A stretch of DNA of 64,000 nucleotides, from positions 359,386 through 423,385 of the forward strand of contig JAAOXG010000001.1 in the NCBI GenBank assembly GCA_013036995.1, written 5' to 3'. The notes beneath the pieces are model-generated. The model saw only the letters and a list, made by a program, of their open reading frames with translations. It was not told the DNA's origin and searched no databases. Within the stretch, counting starts at the first letter, position 1; each line of letters starts with the position of its first letter. Below are positions 1 through 7,598 of this stretch, in pieces. Origin of the DNA: Lacrimispora defluvii (lineage in GTDB: Bacteria > Bacillota > Clostridia > Lachnospirales > Lachnospiraceae). Position numbers and translations under genes: made by a program.

Positions 1-1752
1 GAATCCGGTAGACCTGCGTTCCTGTTCGGTTATGATGCCATTCGCCTGGCTGATTCCAGCTATATCGATGAGGGATTTTTCGTGTTCTATGATATGAAAC
101 GCTGGGTTGGAGATTATGAAAAGCTGGAAGAAATAACAGATCGCCAGGGAAGGCGGGGATTTATTTCAAGAAAGGAAATCCTTAGGGAATATTTTGAATT
201 TGTTTTAAATGCAGTTAAGAACCGTTTTAAATGTGACATCAAGAGTGTCCACGTCTCCTGCCCGGTAAAGCAGAAAACTCAGTTCCAAAAACTGTTTTCC
301 GAAATCCTTTCCGAATATGCAGTTGAAAAGGGAGATATGATTGATGAAGGTGTCTCCGTTCTATACAGTACAATATCAGGTATGATACAGAGAGGGACCG
401 CAAAAGAAGGCGAACAATACAAGGCACTTATTATAGACTGCGGTGGCGGTACCACAGATCTTTGCTCCTGCCGTTTCCGTATTTGGGACAATCGTGTATC
501 CTACCGGATTGAAATTGAAACTTCCTATGAAAATGGAGATACGGACTTTGGAGGAAATAACTTAACCTTCCGGATTATGCAGCTTTTAAAAATTTCAATA
601 GTAAACCAGCTGTTTCCCGGTACTCTGCTTTCGAAAGAACAGATTCTGGCAGGGTACGATGTAGATGTGTTCCGATGTGTGGATCAAAGTGGGTCTGCAG
701 AATTATACCAAGAGTTAGAACTGGAGTACAATAAAGCGGAGGAATTTCTGCCCACACGTTTCAGGGAGTATGAGAACCGGAGCCGTGCAGATTATTACAA
801 GGTAAAAAATAATTTCTACTTTTTATATCACCTGGCAGAGGTGGTAAAAAAGGAGTTTTATAATCATGTGGGAATTCTCCGGGTGGCATTGTCTTCTCAG
901 GAAGTGAAGGAGAGTGCTACCCGCTGGATCGCCGCAGACAAATGGAAGATGTCCTGCCGGATGCAATCAGGGCTTGAGACTATTAAAGAATTTCCAGTTG
1001 TTTATTTCAGTATCTATGAGATTGAAATGTTATTAAAAGCGGATATTTACGGAGTTATCCGTAAATTTGTAGAAGGAATGTATGAGGAAGACGTGTTGGA
1101 GGATTATTCCATTATCAGACTAACTGGACAATCCTGCAAGATCGAACTCTTCCGGGATGCCCTAAAGGAGTTTGTTCCTGGAAAGGCCATTCGGTTTAAG
1201 CGCAGAAGCGGGGATATGACCAAAGATTTTGAACTCAAGATGGCATGTGTGGATGGAGCACTGCAATATTTAAAGGACAAGAAATATGGATTTGCAGATG
1301 TGACAATCCGCACAGAAGAGCCAGCACTTCCGTATCAGATCACCGCTGTTACTCACAATGGAGATGAGGTGGTATTAATCCATCACCTAAAGCGGAACAG
1401 TCCCAGTGGAATGATATCCAGGAATATGGAGGATTTAACCCTGAAGCTTTATTTAAAAGATTTATCAGGAAGGGAACGGTATCAATATACATCTTACAGT
1501 AATCCTCAGGATTTTAAAGAGAAAGAATATGAAGAGATTCAGGAGCTGTATGGAGAACACATTTTACAGGCAGATACAGATGATATCATTGAACAGGAAG
1601 TAAAGTTTTTTGTATGGGCAAGCCCTATGGAAGGAGCCTTTTCTGTGGTGCCGGTGTACCGGAAGGAGAAAAAACTATATCTGGGAAATGAGGAGAATTT
1701 CTCTTTTGAAAATGACGGTTGGGTTCAAAGCTTTTTTGATGGATTGAAATGA
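1..1752 (+). CDS. Hsp70-like actin-fold ATPase, 5' partial
   Basis: The reading frame is open from base 1, so the gene starts outside the window; a GTG at 82 is only an internal codon. The visible product has an Hsp70/actin-type phosphate loop (IIDCGGGTTDLC, about bases 430-470), preceded by a stretch resembling the Hsp70 segment SVHVSCPVKQKTQF. A later segment, IIRLTGQSCKIELF, resembles the adenosine-binding part of the fold. The C-terminal third is not a standard DnaK substrate-binding domain and there is no DnaK-like tail, so this is a specialised Hsp70-like protein rather than the housekeeping chaperone. The next gene starts 69 bp downstream on the same strand and probably shares the transcript. 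ATPase class is well supported; the client or role is unknown. Confidence 0.75.
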   Translation, partial: ESGRPAFLFGYDAIRLADSSYIDEGFFVFYDMKRWVGDYEKLEEITDRQGRRGFISRKEILREYFEFVLNAVKNRFKCDIKSVHVSCPVKQKTQFQKLFSEILSEYAVEKGDMIDEGVSVLYSTISGMIQRGTAKEGEQYKALIIDCGGGTTDLCSCRFRIWDNRVSYRIEIETSYENGDTDFGGNNLTFRIMQLLKISIVNQLFPGTLLSKEQILAGYDVDVFRCVDQSGSAELYQELELEYNKAEEFLPTRFREYENRSRADYYKVKNNFYFLYHLAEVVKKEFYNHVGILRVALSSQEVKESATRWIAADKWKMSCRMQSGLETIKEFPVVYFSIYEIEMLLKADIYGVIRKFVEGMYEEDVLEDYSIIRLTGQSCKIELFRDALKEFVPGKAIRFKRRSGDMTKDFELKMACVDGALQYLKDKKYGFADVTIRTEEPALPYQITAVTHNGDEVVLIHHLKRNSPSGMISRNMEDLTLKLYLKDLSGRERYQYTSYSNPQDFKEKEYEEIQELYGEHILQADTDDIIEQEVKFFVWASPMEGAFSVVPVYRKEKKLYLGNEENFSFENDGWVQSFFDGLK

Positions 1753-1821
1753 TGGAATGAAATAAAAAAATGCATTCAGAAGAATCGGAAAGCAGATATA
1801 AGATCAGGGAGGAACCAGTAG

Positions 1822-2598
1822 ATGCAGAATTTATACCCGTTATTTGAGCGAAACCGAATATTAAAGAAAGAACTGCTATGGTCATTAAGAGACTATTCTT
1901 TTGCCCATATTCAACTGGAATATCAGGAATACGACCAGGGCATTCTGAGGGGATATGAGATAAAGGTCAGGGAAAATGATTTGGTTATTGGTCCCGGAAT
2001 CTTTAAATACGGAAATTTTGTATGTCTTCAGACAGAGGAGGAACGGATACCTTATTCCCCCAAGGAGCATCTGCAGTATTTAAGAATGAAAGTGGAAGTG
2101 GACAGGACTTCTCAGGATTATATTGCTTACAAAATGGAGTATTATGTGACAACAGATGAAAAGAAGGAAGAAAATGAATTTGAACTCTGCCGCTTTCATT
2201 TGCGGAGCGGTGCACGGCTCAGGGATCAATACAGGGATTTTGGGGATATGGAAACAGAATATGATACAGTCAGCCTCATTTATTCAGATTGGGGAGGTCT
2301 TGGAGGAAAAACACTTTCTCCTGCAATTATAAAATATTTTGCAAGAATTGTTTTGGAAAGTGAAAACAGCCAGTTAGAAGACCGATCATTTGCCTATCTT
2401 TGCCTGACCCAGCCTGGGACAATTCCAGCTCATGTATTAATTTCTTATATTAGTAAGCGGAGTGGAATAAGGATGGAGACAGTAGGAAATAATCAATTAA
2501 TTTACCGCTTCATGCGCAGTATAATTGAAGAAATTCAAAAGGGGGGAGAAAAAAGTGCAGGTATTAGGAAAGAAAGGCACCGAATACTTGTGGATTAA
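1822..2598 (+). CDS. hypothetical protein, partner of the Hsp70-like ATPase
   Basis: A soluble protein of 258 residues with no signal peptide or membrane segment; ATG at 1822 follows a GGGAGGAACC ribosome site. I do not recognise a named enzyme family. Around residues 40-75 it has a GILRGYEI...LVIGPGIFKYGNF pattern. Such short beta-turn units recur in phage-tail and baseplate-like proteins, and this suggests, weakly, a part of a larger assembly. It also contains a GGLGGKTLSP motif near residue 160 that is not a proper Walker A motif. It lies directly downstream of the Hsp70-like gene, so the two may work together. Function is unassigned. Confidence 0.6.
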   Translation: MQNLYPLFERNRILKKELLWSLRDYSFAHIQLEYQEYDQGILRGYEIKVRENDLVIGPGIFKYGNFVCLQTEEERIPYSPKEHLQYLRMKVEVDRTSQDYIAYKMEYYVTTDEKKEENEFELCRFHLRSGARLRDQYRDFGDMETEYDTVSLIYSDWGGLGGKTLSPAIIKYFARIVLESENSQLEDRSFAYLCLTQPGTIPAHVLISYISKRSGIRMETVGNNQLIYRFMRSIIEEIQKGGEKSAGIRKERHRILVD

Positions 2599-2663
2599 AA
2601 TTTAATCTTTAGGTTGATGAGAAATGGAAACTCTATTTTATAGAACAGGAGATGGAAAGTATA

Positions 2664-3188
2664 ATGAAAAGTAACAAAATAGAAAAGATGAGCATTGTGG
2701 TGGCTCTTTTTATATTTCTGTTTCCAGCTGTTCTGTTTGTGATGACCTCTTGCACTTTAAGGGAAAAGGGCGAAAATGAAGTCCTGATGATTGACGTAGA
2801 TCAGGGTAAAGATTTTTACAAAAGGTTATTAATACGTTTAATCCAGGATGATATAGCAATAAATGAGAACGGGAGAAAACATCATTTTTCGGATGAGGTT
2901 TCAGTCTACTATAAGGAGATGCTGTCAGATAGTAAATTTTTTGTTGTTGATATTAATGGAGATAAAAAGTTAGATATAGGAATCATGTTCCCTACGAATG
3001 TATTATTGACATATTATTACGATGAAGATACAGATACTTTAAGTCCGGCATTAGATTCTCATATCTATACTGAAATTTTAGGAAATGGACAGGTTATGAT
3101 GGCTTCAAGTTCAGCCTCGAGCTCATCGACCTTTTATAGTGTTATTGATATATCAGGTGAGCCTATTACTACTATCACTTTTTTTTAG
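2664..3188 (+). CDS. lipoprotein, possibly a truncated repeat-family member
   Basis: The start at 2664 (MKSNKIEK) is preferred over 2652 because it follows GGAGATGGAAAG at good spacing. A lysine-rich start, a hydrophobic stretch and a VMTSC lipobox predict export and lipid anchoring on the outer face of the membrane. The mature part carries a DINGDKKLDIG motif, an FG-GAP/EF-hand-like Asp-rich loop, followed by a YYYDEDTDTL strand and a Ser-rich stretch. It stops at 3188 just after ISGEPITTITFF, which corresponds to the middle of the homologous module at 3715-4497 (ENGNPNCTVYF). The protein therefore looks cut short compared with its neighbours. No catalytic motif; function unknown. Confidence 0.6.
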   Translation: MKSNKIEKMSIVVALFIFLFPAVLFVMTSCTLREKGENEVLMIDVDQGKDFYKRLLIRLIQDDIAINENGRKHHFSDEVSVYYKEMLSDSKFFVVDINGDKKLDIGIMFPTNVLLTYYYDEDTDTLSPALDSHIYTEILGNGQVMMASSSASSSSTFYSVIDISGEPITTITFF

Positions 3189-3711
3189 GATTATATGGGA
3201 GATGTTATTATACCAGATGAAACGAAAAAGATGCATATCGGACAATTCAAGATTCACTTACGTTATTAGCTATGATAAAGAGTCAGATTTGTTTACTTTA
3301 TGGCAAAGGTATGAAACTCCATATATATATTTAATGGGAACTAAGAAAATTGGTTATTCAGGAAATGCAAAAGATGCATTTTTTATGTTGGATGAAGATG
3401 GTGAATATGATTGTTTTCTTTGGTTTAAAACAGAGGGTTACAGGGATTTTGAGACCAAAAAGGACAGCTGTATTTTTATGGTATCATTACCTCAATATGT
3501 AGATCAGTATAAGCAGGAAGAATTAACCGAACATATGAGAGAGCAGGCTGTTTATGATGAGAATCAGGATTTATATTATTTTAGGGTAACAGAAAAACAA
3601 TATAATAGTTTAACTAGAGATTATTTTAAGACGGTGAAATCAGCAAAAAAGGCTATAAAAAAGGTGGAATTTACATATGAGAAGTTGTCGGGTACTGATG
3701 TTTTTGAATAA
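3189..3711 (+). pseudogene. remnant of a second lipoprotein-family module
   Basis: An open frame (+1 relative to the preceding gene) contains a module clearly homologous to 4100-4490. Matching pairs are CISDNSRFTYVISYDKESD with CITDGARYKYVFKYNPKSD, CIFMVSLPQYV with AYMVSMPEYAG, and YYFRVTEKQYNSL with YFFRVTREQYDQL. Homology begins at about 3232. No credible start codon, ribosome site or signal peptide lies upstream, and the first residues read as out-of-frame sequence. I read this as the 3' part of a paralogous gene whose 5' part was lost or frameshifted. A coupled short protein started internally cannot be excluded. Confidence 0.6.
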
Positions 3712-3714
3712 TAG

Positions 3715-4497
3715 AATAAAACCGTTTATTATAATCTTAATACTGATATTTTTTCTATTGTTACTTTAAGAGTCGTTAACAATCCAGATTTGAATGAAAA
3801 ACGTTCCTATGACAGCTTTAGCAGTAGTTCTTTTGCGCACAACGGAGAAATAGAGTTTGTTGACAAAGCAACATATAATATTTTAAAATCAGCTTATGGC
3901 AAGGTAGACTTTTCCGGGGAATTTCGAACGGGAGATACAGCAGTATATGATTTACATAAGAAAGAATATGTGAAGCTGATTAAAGGAGAAGCAGATTTCT
4001 ATGATAGAAAAACGGGAGAAAAACTTTCAATCGGTGATTTACAACATGAAGTAAATTTTGAAGAAAGCCTGCTTATGCTATTCGACATGAGTGGAGATGG
4101 AAACCCGGAACTGTGTATCACTGATGGTGCAAGGTACAAGTATGTTTTTAAGTATAATCCAAAGTCAGACAGGTTTATTTTGTGGGCAGATTTAGGTTTA
4201 ACCTGGTATGGTTTAGCAGGTACTCAAGAAGTATTCTGGTCTAGATTTCAGGAAAATAATATATTCTATATATTAGATGAAAACGGAAATCCGAATTGTA
4301 CCGTTTACTTTCATACGAAAGCGCTTATGAATGATAAAACAGAACAGCGAGAGTCTGCATATATGGTTTCTATGCCTGAGTACGCAGGCGAAACAGTGAA
4401 ATATACAAAAGCAATGAAATCCAAACGGTATTTTGACGAATATCATCAAAAATATTTTTTCAGAGTAACCAGGGAACAATATGACCAATTAGTTACA
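3715..4497 (+). pseudogene. third lipoprotein-family module, truncated by an IS110 remnant
   Basis: The frame is open from just after tandem stops at 3709-3714, and its upstream part already reads as coding (TVYYNLNTDIFSIVT, resembling TYYYDEDTDTL in the first gene). There is no ribosome site or signal peptide at the TTG at 3790, so the true 5' end is missing. It has a DMSGDGNPELCITDG loop and the same YMVSMPEYAG...YFFRVTREQYDQL module as the preceding remnant. Homology stops abruptly near 4495; the remaining frame to 4773 is antisense IS110 sequence. Both ends are therefore broken. Confidence 0.7.
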
Positions 4498-4865
4498 AGT
4501 GATTCGAGCTTGGAAACGAGTAATTGGAATCCATCACCGTCATTTGTAAATTTGAACGGCTCAATGAGTATTTCGCCATCAGAAGATATGGCTGAGGCAA
4601 AATGGTTCAGTTTAGCAATATCAATGCCAACGTTAATCATGAGGTTGTACCTCCCTTTTGTACCTCTTCCTTCTGAGATTTATCAGTATAGGTTCCAGTA
4701 TGGTTACGACCACCTGACAGGTGACTTTTGTTTTATTAACAGCCACCTAATAAAAATAAAGGACTTTGATTAAAATCCTTATAGTCGGCATTGCCGGCTG
4801 CTGTAAACTGGCAGGAGCGCTGTAAGGTGCACCTGCCTTTAACCAACATCATTTTAGACCCCACG
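4497..4865 (-). mobile_element. IS110-family element, left-end remnant
   Basis: This covers the transposase N-terminus (4498-4640) and the noncoding stretch that would lie 5' of it. In intact IS110 elements this non-coding end encodes the bridge RNA. The noncoding part holds several self-complementary segments: CACCTG-T-CAGGTG near 4712-4724, CGGCATTGCCG near 4784-4794, and paired GGCAGGAGCG and GGTGCACCTGCC near 4810-4838. The junction inside the lipoprotein module is near 4497; the outer limit near 4865 is a guess from where structured sequence ends. The 3' end and most of the transposase are lost. Confidence 0.55.
4498..4640 (-). pseudogene. IS110-family transposase, N-terminal fragment
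   Basis: Read on the minus strand from ATG 4640, with GGGAGGTACAACCTC just upstream as ribosome site, the product begins MINVGIDIAKLNHFA and continues to FQLLVSKLESL. This is the start of the DEDD (RuvC-like) domain of IS110 transposases, including the first catalytic Asp of the VGIDIAK motif. After about 48 residues the frame passes into antisense lipoprotein sequence, so the rest of the roughly 400-residue enzyme, including the Tnp_20 serine domain, is gone. Not functional. Confidence 0.8.
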
Positions 4866-5490
4866 GTTCACCCCTGTTTAGTGCAGGAAATGAGCGGAAA
4901 TATTCCTCAACCAGATTTTTAAATAGCAGCAAGTATGCGACTTGAAGCCATATGAAAAAACAGCCATAGATGAGATTTTTTTAAGTAGCAGAAAGAAGAA
5001 CAGGTGGTAACAGCTACTCAAAGATTTATCAGGGAAAAGGAAAAATTCTTTCTTTTTCATATTTGTTCGACTAGGCTTTTATATTATCTGGATGGCATAA
5101 ACATTCCATCATCGGTTTCAAAGGCCACACAAGGGTGAAATTTTGCGAAACAGGGCTAACGAGAATGGGACAGCGATTCTGTGTTACCATTGATTTATAA
5201 TAACTGCCTACCCCCATAGTTCATGGTGAACCATAGGATTAACAGGAATCTGGTTCTATGGTAAAATGGGGCTGCCGGGGATTACGGGTGGTAAAAATAC
5301 CGTTTCTGTAACTCCCATTTCTGTTCTTTTTTTGCGGTTTTTTCTCCATCATATTCAGAAGTCAAAGTCAATATTTCAAACTAAGCTGTAAAAATAGCAA
5401 AAATCTATCTTTTTCCGGTAACATATTTTTTACAAAATCCCAATATCTACTATCTGAATCACAAAAATAATTCGATATTGCATATAAGTG
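4866..5490. other. intergenic stretch without a recognised gene
   Basis: No convincing coding frame is present; the short minus-strand frame at 4878-5060 is low-complexity Phe/Leu-rich with no homology I recognise. One hairpin is visible, with ACCATAG near 5231-5237 pairing with CTATGGT about 5257-5263. A short piece near 5130-5210 could be the 3' end of an unidentified coding sequence, but I cannot name it. The stretch looks like old mobile-element debris between the IS110 remnant and the recombinase gene. Confidence 0.4.
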
Positions 5491-5491
5491 T

Positions 5492-5512
5492 TATAATCTT
5501 CAGATACTGAAG
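5492..5512 (+). promoter_or_regulatory. -10 box and adjacent dyad of the recombinase gene
   Basis: A perfect TATAAT (5492-5497) is followed directly by a dyad, CTTCAG-ATA-CTGAAG (5498-5512), which would sit over the transcription start. No good -35 hexamer is found 17 bp upstream, so the promoter may need an activator or be intrinsically weak. The dyad position suggests repression of recombinase transcription. Another weak dyad, TTCA-AATC-TGAA, lies at about 5524-5535. Confidence 0.45.
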
Positions 5513-5566
5513 TACATAACCAATTTCAAATCTGAATTATGTCAATAGCAGACCATGGAGGGAATT

Positions 5567-6454
5567 ATGAAAAAGAATCAGAGAGAAGTAAGAACTATAA
5601 CAGCAGGCGTAATAGAAGAATACTGCAAATGGCTGTACTGCCAGGAAAAGAGCCAGGTGACCATTCAAAAATACCGGTATTATCTGGAACAATTTTCATA
5701 CTTTCTGGAAGGAAGGAGCATAAACAAAGAGCTGGTAATCGTATGGAAAGCCCAGCTGCGAAAAAGGTTTTCTCCTGTAACTGCCAACGGAGCACTGGCT
5801 GCAGTCAATGGATTTTTTAAATACAGCGGCTGGCCGGACTGCAGGGTAAAATTTTTCAAGATCAGCAGCAGTGTGTTCTGCACAGAGATGAAAGAACTGA
5901 ATAAAGTTGAATATAAAAGGCTGGTTAAAGCAGCACAGGAAAATAAAAATGAACGTCTGGCCATGATCCTGCAGACGATCTGCTCCAGTGGCATCCGTGT
6001 TTCCGAACTTCCCTTTATTACAATTGAAGCAGTGAGGAACGGTGTAGCAGAGGTTGAATGCAAAGGAAGGATCCGAACCGTCATTCTGACCCGCCAATTA
6101 TGCGAAATATTGACAGAGTACGCAAAGAAACGGCATATTATATCCGGTATGATATTTATTACCCGTAATGGAAAAGCCATTGACAGAAGCAATATCTGGA
6201 GGGAAATGAAAGCATTGGGAAGCCTGGCCGGAGTTGCTAAAGAAAAGATATATCCTCATAACCTTCGTCATTTGTTTGCCAGAACCTTTTATATGATGGA
6301 GAAGGATTTATCCAGGCTTGCAGATATATTGGGACACAGTGATGTGAATACTACCCGTATTTACACAAAAGAAAGTGGTCATGCACATTTGAAAATACTG
6401 GAGCAATTGGATCTATTAGTCGCACAATACAACGGAATACCTCTTTTGTTGTAA
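5567..6454 (+). CDS. tyrosine recombinase (candidate pilus phase-switch invertase)
   Basis: Start at ATG 5567, placed by GGAGGG at 5556-5561; the longer frame from 5555 has no ribosome site. The product is about 295 residues with an N-terminal SAM-like core-binding domain and a complete catalytic domain. Counting from the 5555 frame, R148 (SSGIRVSEL), K170 (VECKGRIRT), H235-x-x-R238 (PHNLRH), H261 (LGHSD) and the nucleophile Y270 (TRIYTKES) are all present, so it should be active. The size and architecture match XerC/D-like invertases such as those acting on phase-variable switches. Its last codons and stop lie inside an inverted repeat that bounds a 197-bp segment in front of the Tad operon, which makes that segment its likely substrate. 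No phage or conjugative genes are nearby, arguing against a prophage integrase. Confidence 0.9.
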   Translation: MKKNQREVRTITAGVIEEYCKWLYCQEKSQVTIQKYRYYLEQFSYFLEGRSINKELVIVWKAQLRKRFSPVTANGALAAVNGFFKYSGWPDCRVKFFKISSSVFCTEMKELNKVEYKRLVKAAQENKNERLAMILQTICSSGIRVSELPFITIEAVRNGVAEVECKGRIRTVILTRQLCEILTEYAKKRHIISGMIFITRNGKAIDRSNIWREMKALGSLAGVAKEKIYPHNLRHLFARTFYMMEKDLSRLADILGHSDVNTTRIYTKESGHAHLKILEQLDLLVAQYNGIPLLL

Positions 6455-6455
6455 A
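6428..6455 (+). repeat. left inverted repeat of the invertible segment
   Basis: A 28-bp sequence, starting TACAACGGAATACC, whose reverse complement occurs at 6653-6680 with a single mismatch (G at 6434). Matching stops on both sides of the 28 bp. It covers the last codons and the TAA stop of the recombinase gene, so recombination within the repeat keeps the reading frame and stop. Confidence 0.9.
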
Positions 6456-6476
6456 AATACGTCGAATCTATTATTT

Positions 6477-6505
6477 AATATACTACATAAATACTTAAAA
6501 GTCTA
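6477..6505 (-). promoter_or_regulatory. candidate leftward promoter inside the invertible segment
   Basis: On the minus strand, TAGACT (6505-6500, four of six matches to TTGACA) and TATATT (6482-6477, five of six matches to TATAAT) are spaced by exactly 17 bp in AT-rich DNA. After inversion the -10 box would fall at about 6626-6631 facing right, roughly 110 bp before the first pilus gene. An overlapping alternative, TTGTAG-N17-TAGTAT, is weaker. Confidence 0.5.
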
Positions 6506-6558
6506 CAATTTTTTTAAGAAACTATTTAAAATGTGTAAATTTGTTGAATTTGGATAGC

Positions 6559-6618
6559 GCAAACAGGCTGGAGTTGTGAAAAAATCCCCAGCCTGTTTGC
6601 GGTGTCCTTCTTTTTTTT
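6559..6618 (+). terminator. hairpin with distal T-run inside the invertible segment
   Basis: Arms 6559-6571 and 6588-6600 pair perfectly over 13 bp (GCAAACAGGCTGG) around a 16-nt loop. A run of eight T (6611-6618) follows, but only after a 10-nt gap, so termination may be partial. In this orientation it would stop recombinase transcription from entering the pilus operon. Confidence 0.6.
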
Positions 6619-6652
6619 GAAAAAGGCTCACCTCTGGTTAAATTTTCTTTTA

Positions 6653-6680
6653 TTTACAACAAAAGAGGTATTCTGTTGTA
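6653..6680 (-). repeat. right inverted repeat of the invertible segment
   Basis: Reverse complement of 6428-6455 with 27 of 28 positions identical. It lies 66 bp before the preferred start of the prepilin peptidase gene, so inversion would exchange the upstream promoter region of the whole Tad operon without touching coding sequence. Confidence 0.9.
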
Positions 6681-6746
6681 ACCACTCACGAATCAGTCAT
6701 TGAAACAGCATACAAACCTTATAAGATCAGGAGCATGGGGGAGAAG

Positions 6747-7424
6747 ATGAATGGAATTTTAGGTACTGCCGTTTTAACCGGTGTGAGCAGTCTGGTTGGT
6801 TATTTTATACCGGAATTATCATATTCCTTTGCCTGTTATAAATGCAGGAGGAAGGGATATCAGGCGCCGTTAAGAAGCAACATTTACCGGTGGAACGGTT
6901 TAAGCCTGGTTTTTACTACAGGCGTTACAGGATTGTCCTGTTTTCTATTGCCGTTTGATCAGGCCATATTTACGGTGCTTATCAGCTATATTGCTGCTTT
7001 TGGCATTTGTGTGGACAGATTAATAAGAATCATCGCCAATGAAATGCTGTGGGTGATTCTGGCAGCAGGTCTTACATACCGTATACATTCAAACGGCTTA
7101 CCAGGGCTCTTGGGTTCAGCCGGGGCATTGCTGCTGGTGATTGTTGTTTTCGGCTTCACAATGATGTTTACCTATGCCAGGAAAGGAACTGCCGGAGTTG
7201 GAATGGGAGACGTTAAGCTGGCCATGATCATTGCAATAACGGTGGGCTTTCCCGGAGTCTTTTACTTCCTGACCGGAATGGCCTGTGTCATCGGTTTTTA
7301 TTGTCTGGCAGGCATGAAATGTGGTTTTCTGGTCCGGGACAGTACTTTCCCGATGTGCGGGCACATAATGGCGGGTTTCCTGATCGCATTGCTTTGGCCG
7401 TACATTTCAATCACTATTTTGTGA
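6747..7424 (+). CDS. tadV: prepilin peptidase, A24A family (TadV/CpaA)
   Basis: A membrane aspartic protease that removes the leader peptides of Flp prepilins and TadE/F-type pseudopilins. It has several hydrophobic segments. The two catalytic Asp motifs are visible: ICVDRLIRIIANE, corresponding to the usual D-x-x-x-x-x-I-P/A-N segment, and the classical GMGDVKL. A CYKCRRKG loop near residue 35 resembles the cytoplasmic Cys segment of longer prepilin peptidases. I prefer ATG 6747 after GGGGGAG; an in-frame ATG at 6735 adds four residues. It is the first gene of the Tad operon, directly downstream of the invertible segment. Processing of the pilins just downstream is inferred from family and position. 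Confidence 0.88.
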   Translation: MNGILGTAVLTGVSSLVGYFIPELSYSFACYKCRRKGYQAPLRSNIYRWNGLSLVFTTGVTGLSCFLLPFDQAIFTVLISYIAAFGICVDRLIRIIANEMLWVILAAGLTYRIHSNGLPGLLGSAGALLLVIVVFGFTMMFTYARKGTAGVGMGDVKLAMIIAITVGFPGVFYFLTGMACVIGFYCLAGMKCGFLVRDSTFPMCGHIMAGFLIALLWPYISITIL

Positions 7425-7436
7425 AATGAGGAGAAT

Positions 7437-7598
7437 ATGAGAAGCTTAAAATCTGAAAATGGACAGGCCATGGTTGAATATGCAACTCTGTTTGCAGCAG
7501 TTGTAATCGTGGCCGCGATAACCTTCGGAAATATGTCAGGAGCAGCGGTTAAGATTTATAATCTGATTCAGACCAGTCTGCTGCCTATGTTTCCATAA
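7437..7598 (+). CDS. small Flp-type pilin (53 residues)
   Basis: A short gene starting at ATG 7437 after GAGGAG and ending at TAA 7598. The product begins MRSLKSENGQAMVEYATL, followed by a hydrophobic helix. The G-Q-A-M-V-E-Y signature is that of Flp/TadF-type prepilins, in which cleavage follows the Gly and leaves Glu at +5 and Tyr at +6. It lacks the long basic leader of the second pilin and has a different tail (SLLPMFP), so it may be a minor pilin or pseudopilin. It lies 12 bp after the prepilin peptidase gene and before the major pilin. Confidence 0.75.
   Translation: MRSLKSENGQAMVEYATLFAAVVIVAAITFGNMSGAAVKIYNLIQTSLLPMFP

Larger units (their letters stand above)
6456..6652. promoter_or_regulatory. 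invertible DNA segment between recombinase and Tad pilus operon
   Basis: This 197-bp AT-rich spacer has no open frame. Inverted repeats of 28 bp flank it. It contains a candidate leftward promoter (6477-6505), a 13-bp perfect hairpin (6559-6600) and a run of eight T (6611-6618). Size and layout match known recombinase-driven promoter switches. As sequenced, the promoter points towards the recombinase and the hairpin stands between it and the pilus genes, so the pilus is probably OFF. After inversion the promoter would face the prepilin peptidase gene with the hairpin behind it. Inversion itself is inferred, not observed. Confidence 0.75.

Noticed and set aside
3790..4773. Intact 327-codon gene starting at TTG 3790
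   Set aside because: Homology with its paralogue runs upstream of the TTG and ends near 4495; the last 90 codons are antisense IS110 sequence.
5130..5290. Possible second insertion-sequence relic before the recombinase
   Set aside because: A short coding-like piece and a 7-bp hairpin are visible but match no transposase or end sequence that I recognise.
5680..6192. Long minus-strand open frames opposite the recombinase gene (170 and 133 codons)
   Set aside because: They lie antisense to a gene with a complete catalytic motif set, have no ribosome sites, and their residues look like reverse-complement coding shadows.
5567..6454. Recombinase as a prophage or ICE integrase
   Set aside because: No excisionase, phage or conjugation genes and no tRNA are nearby, while a matched inverted-repeat pair at its 3' end suits an invertase.
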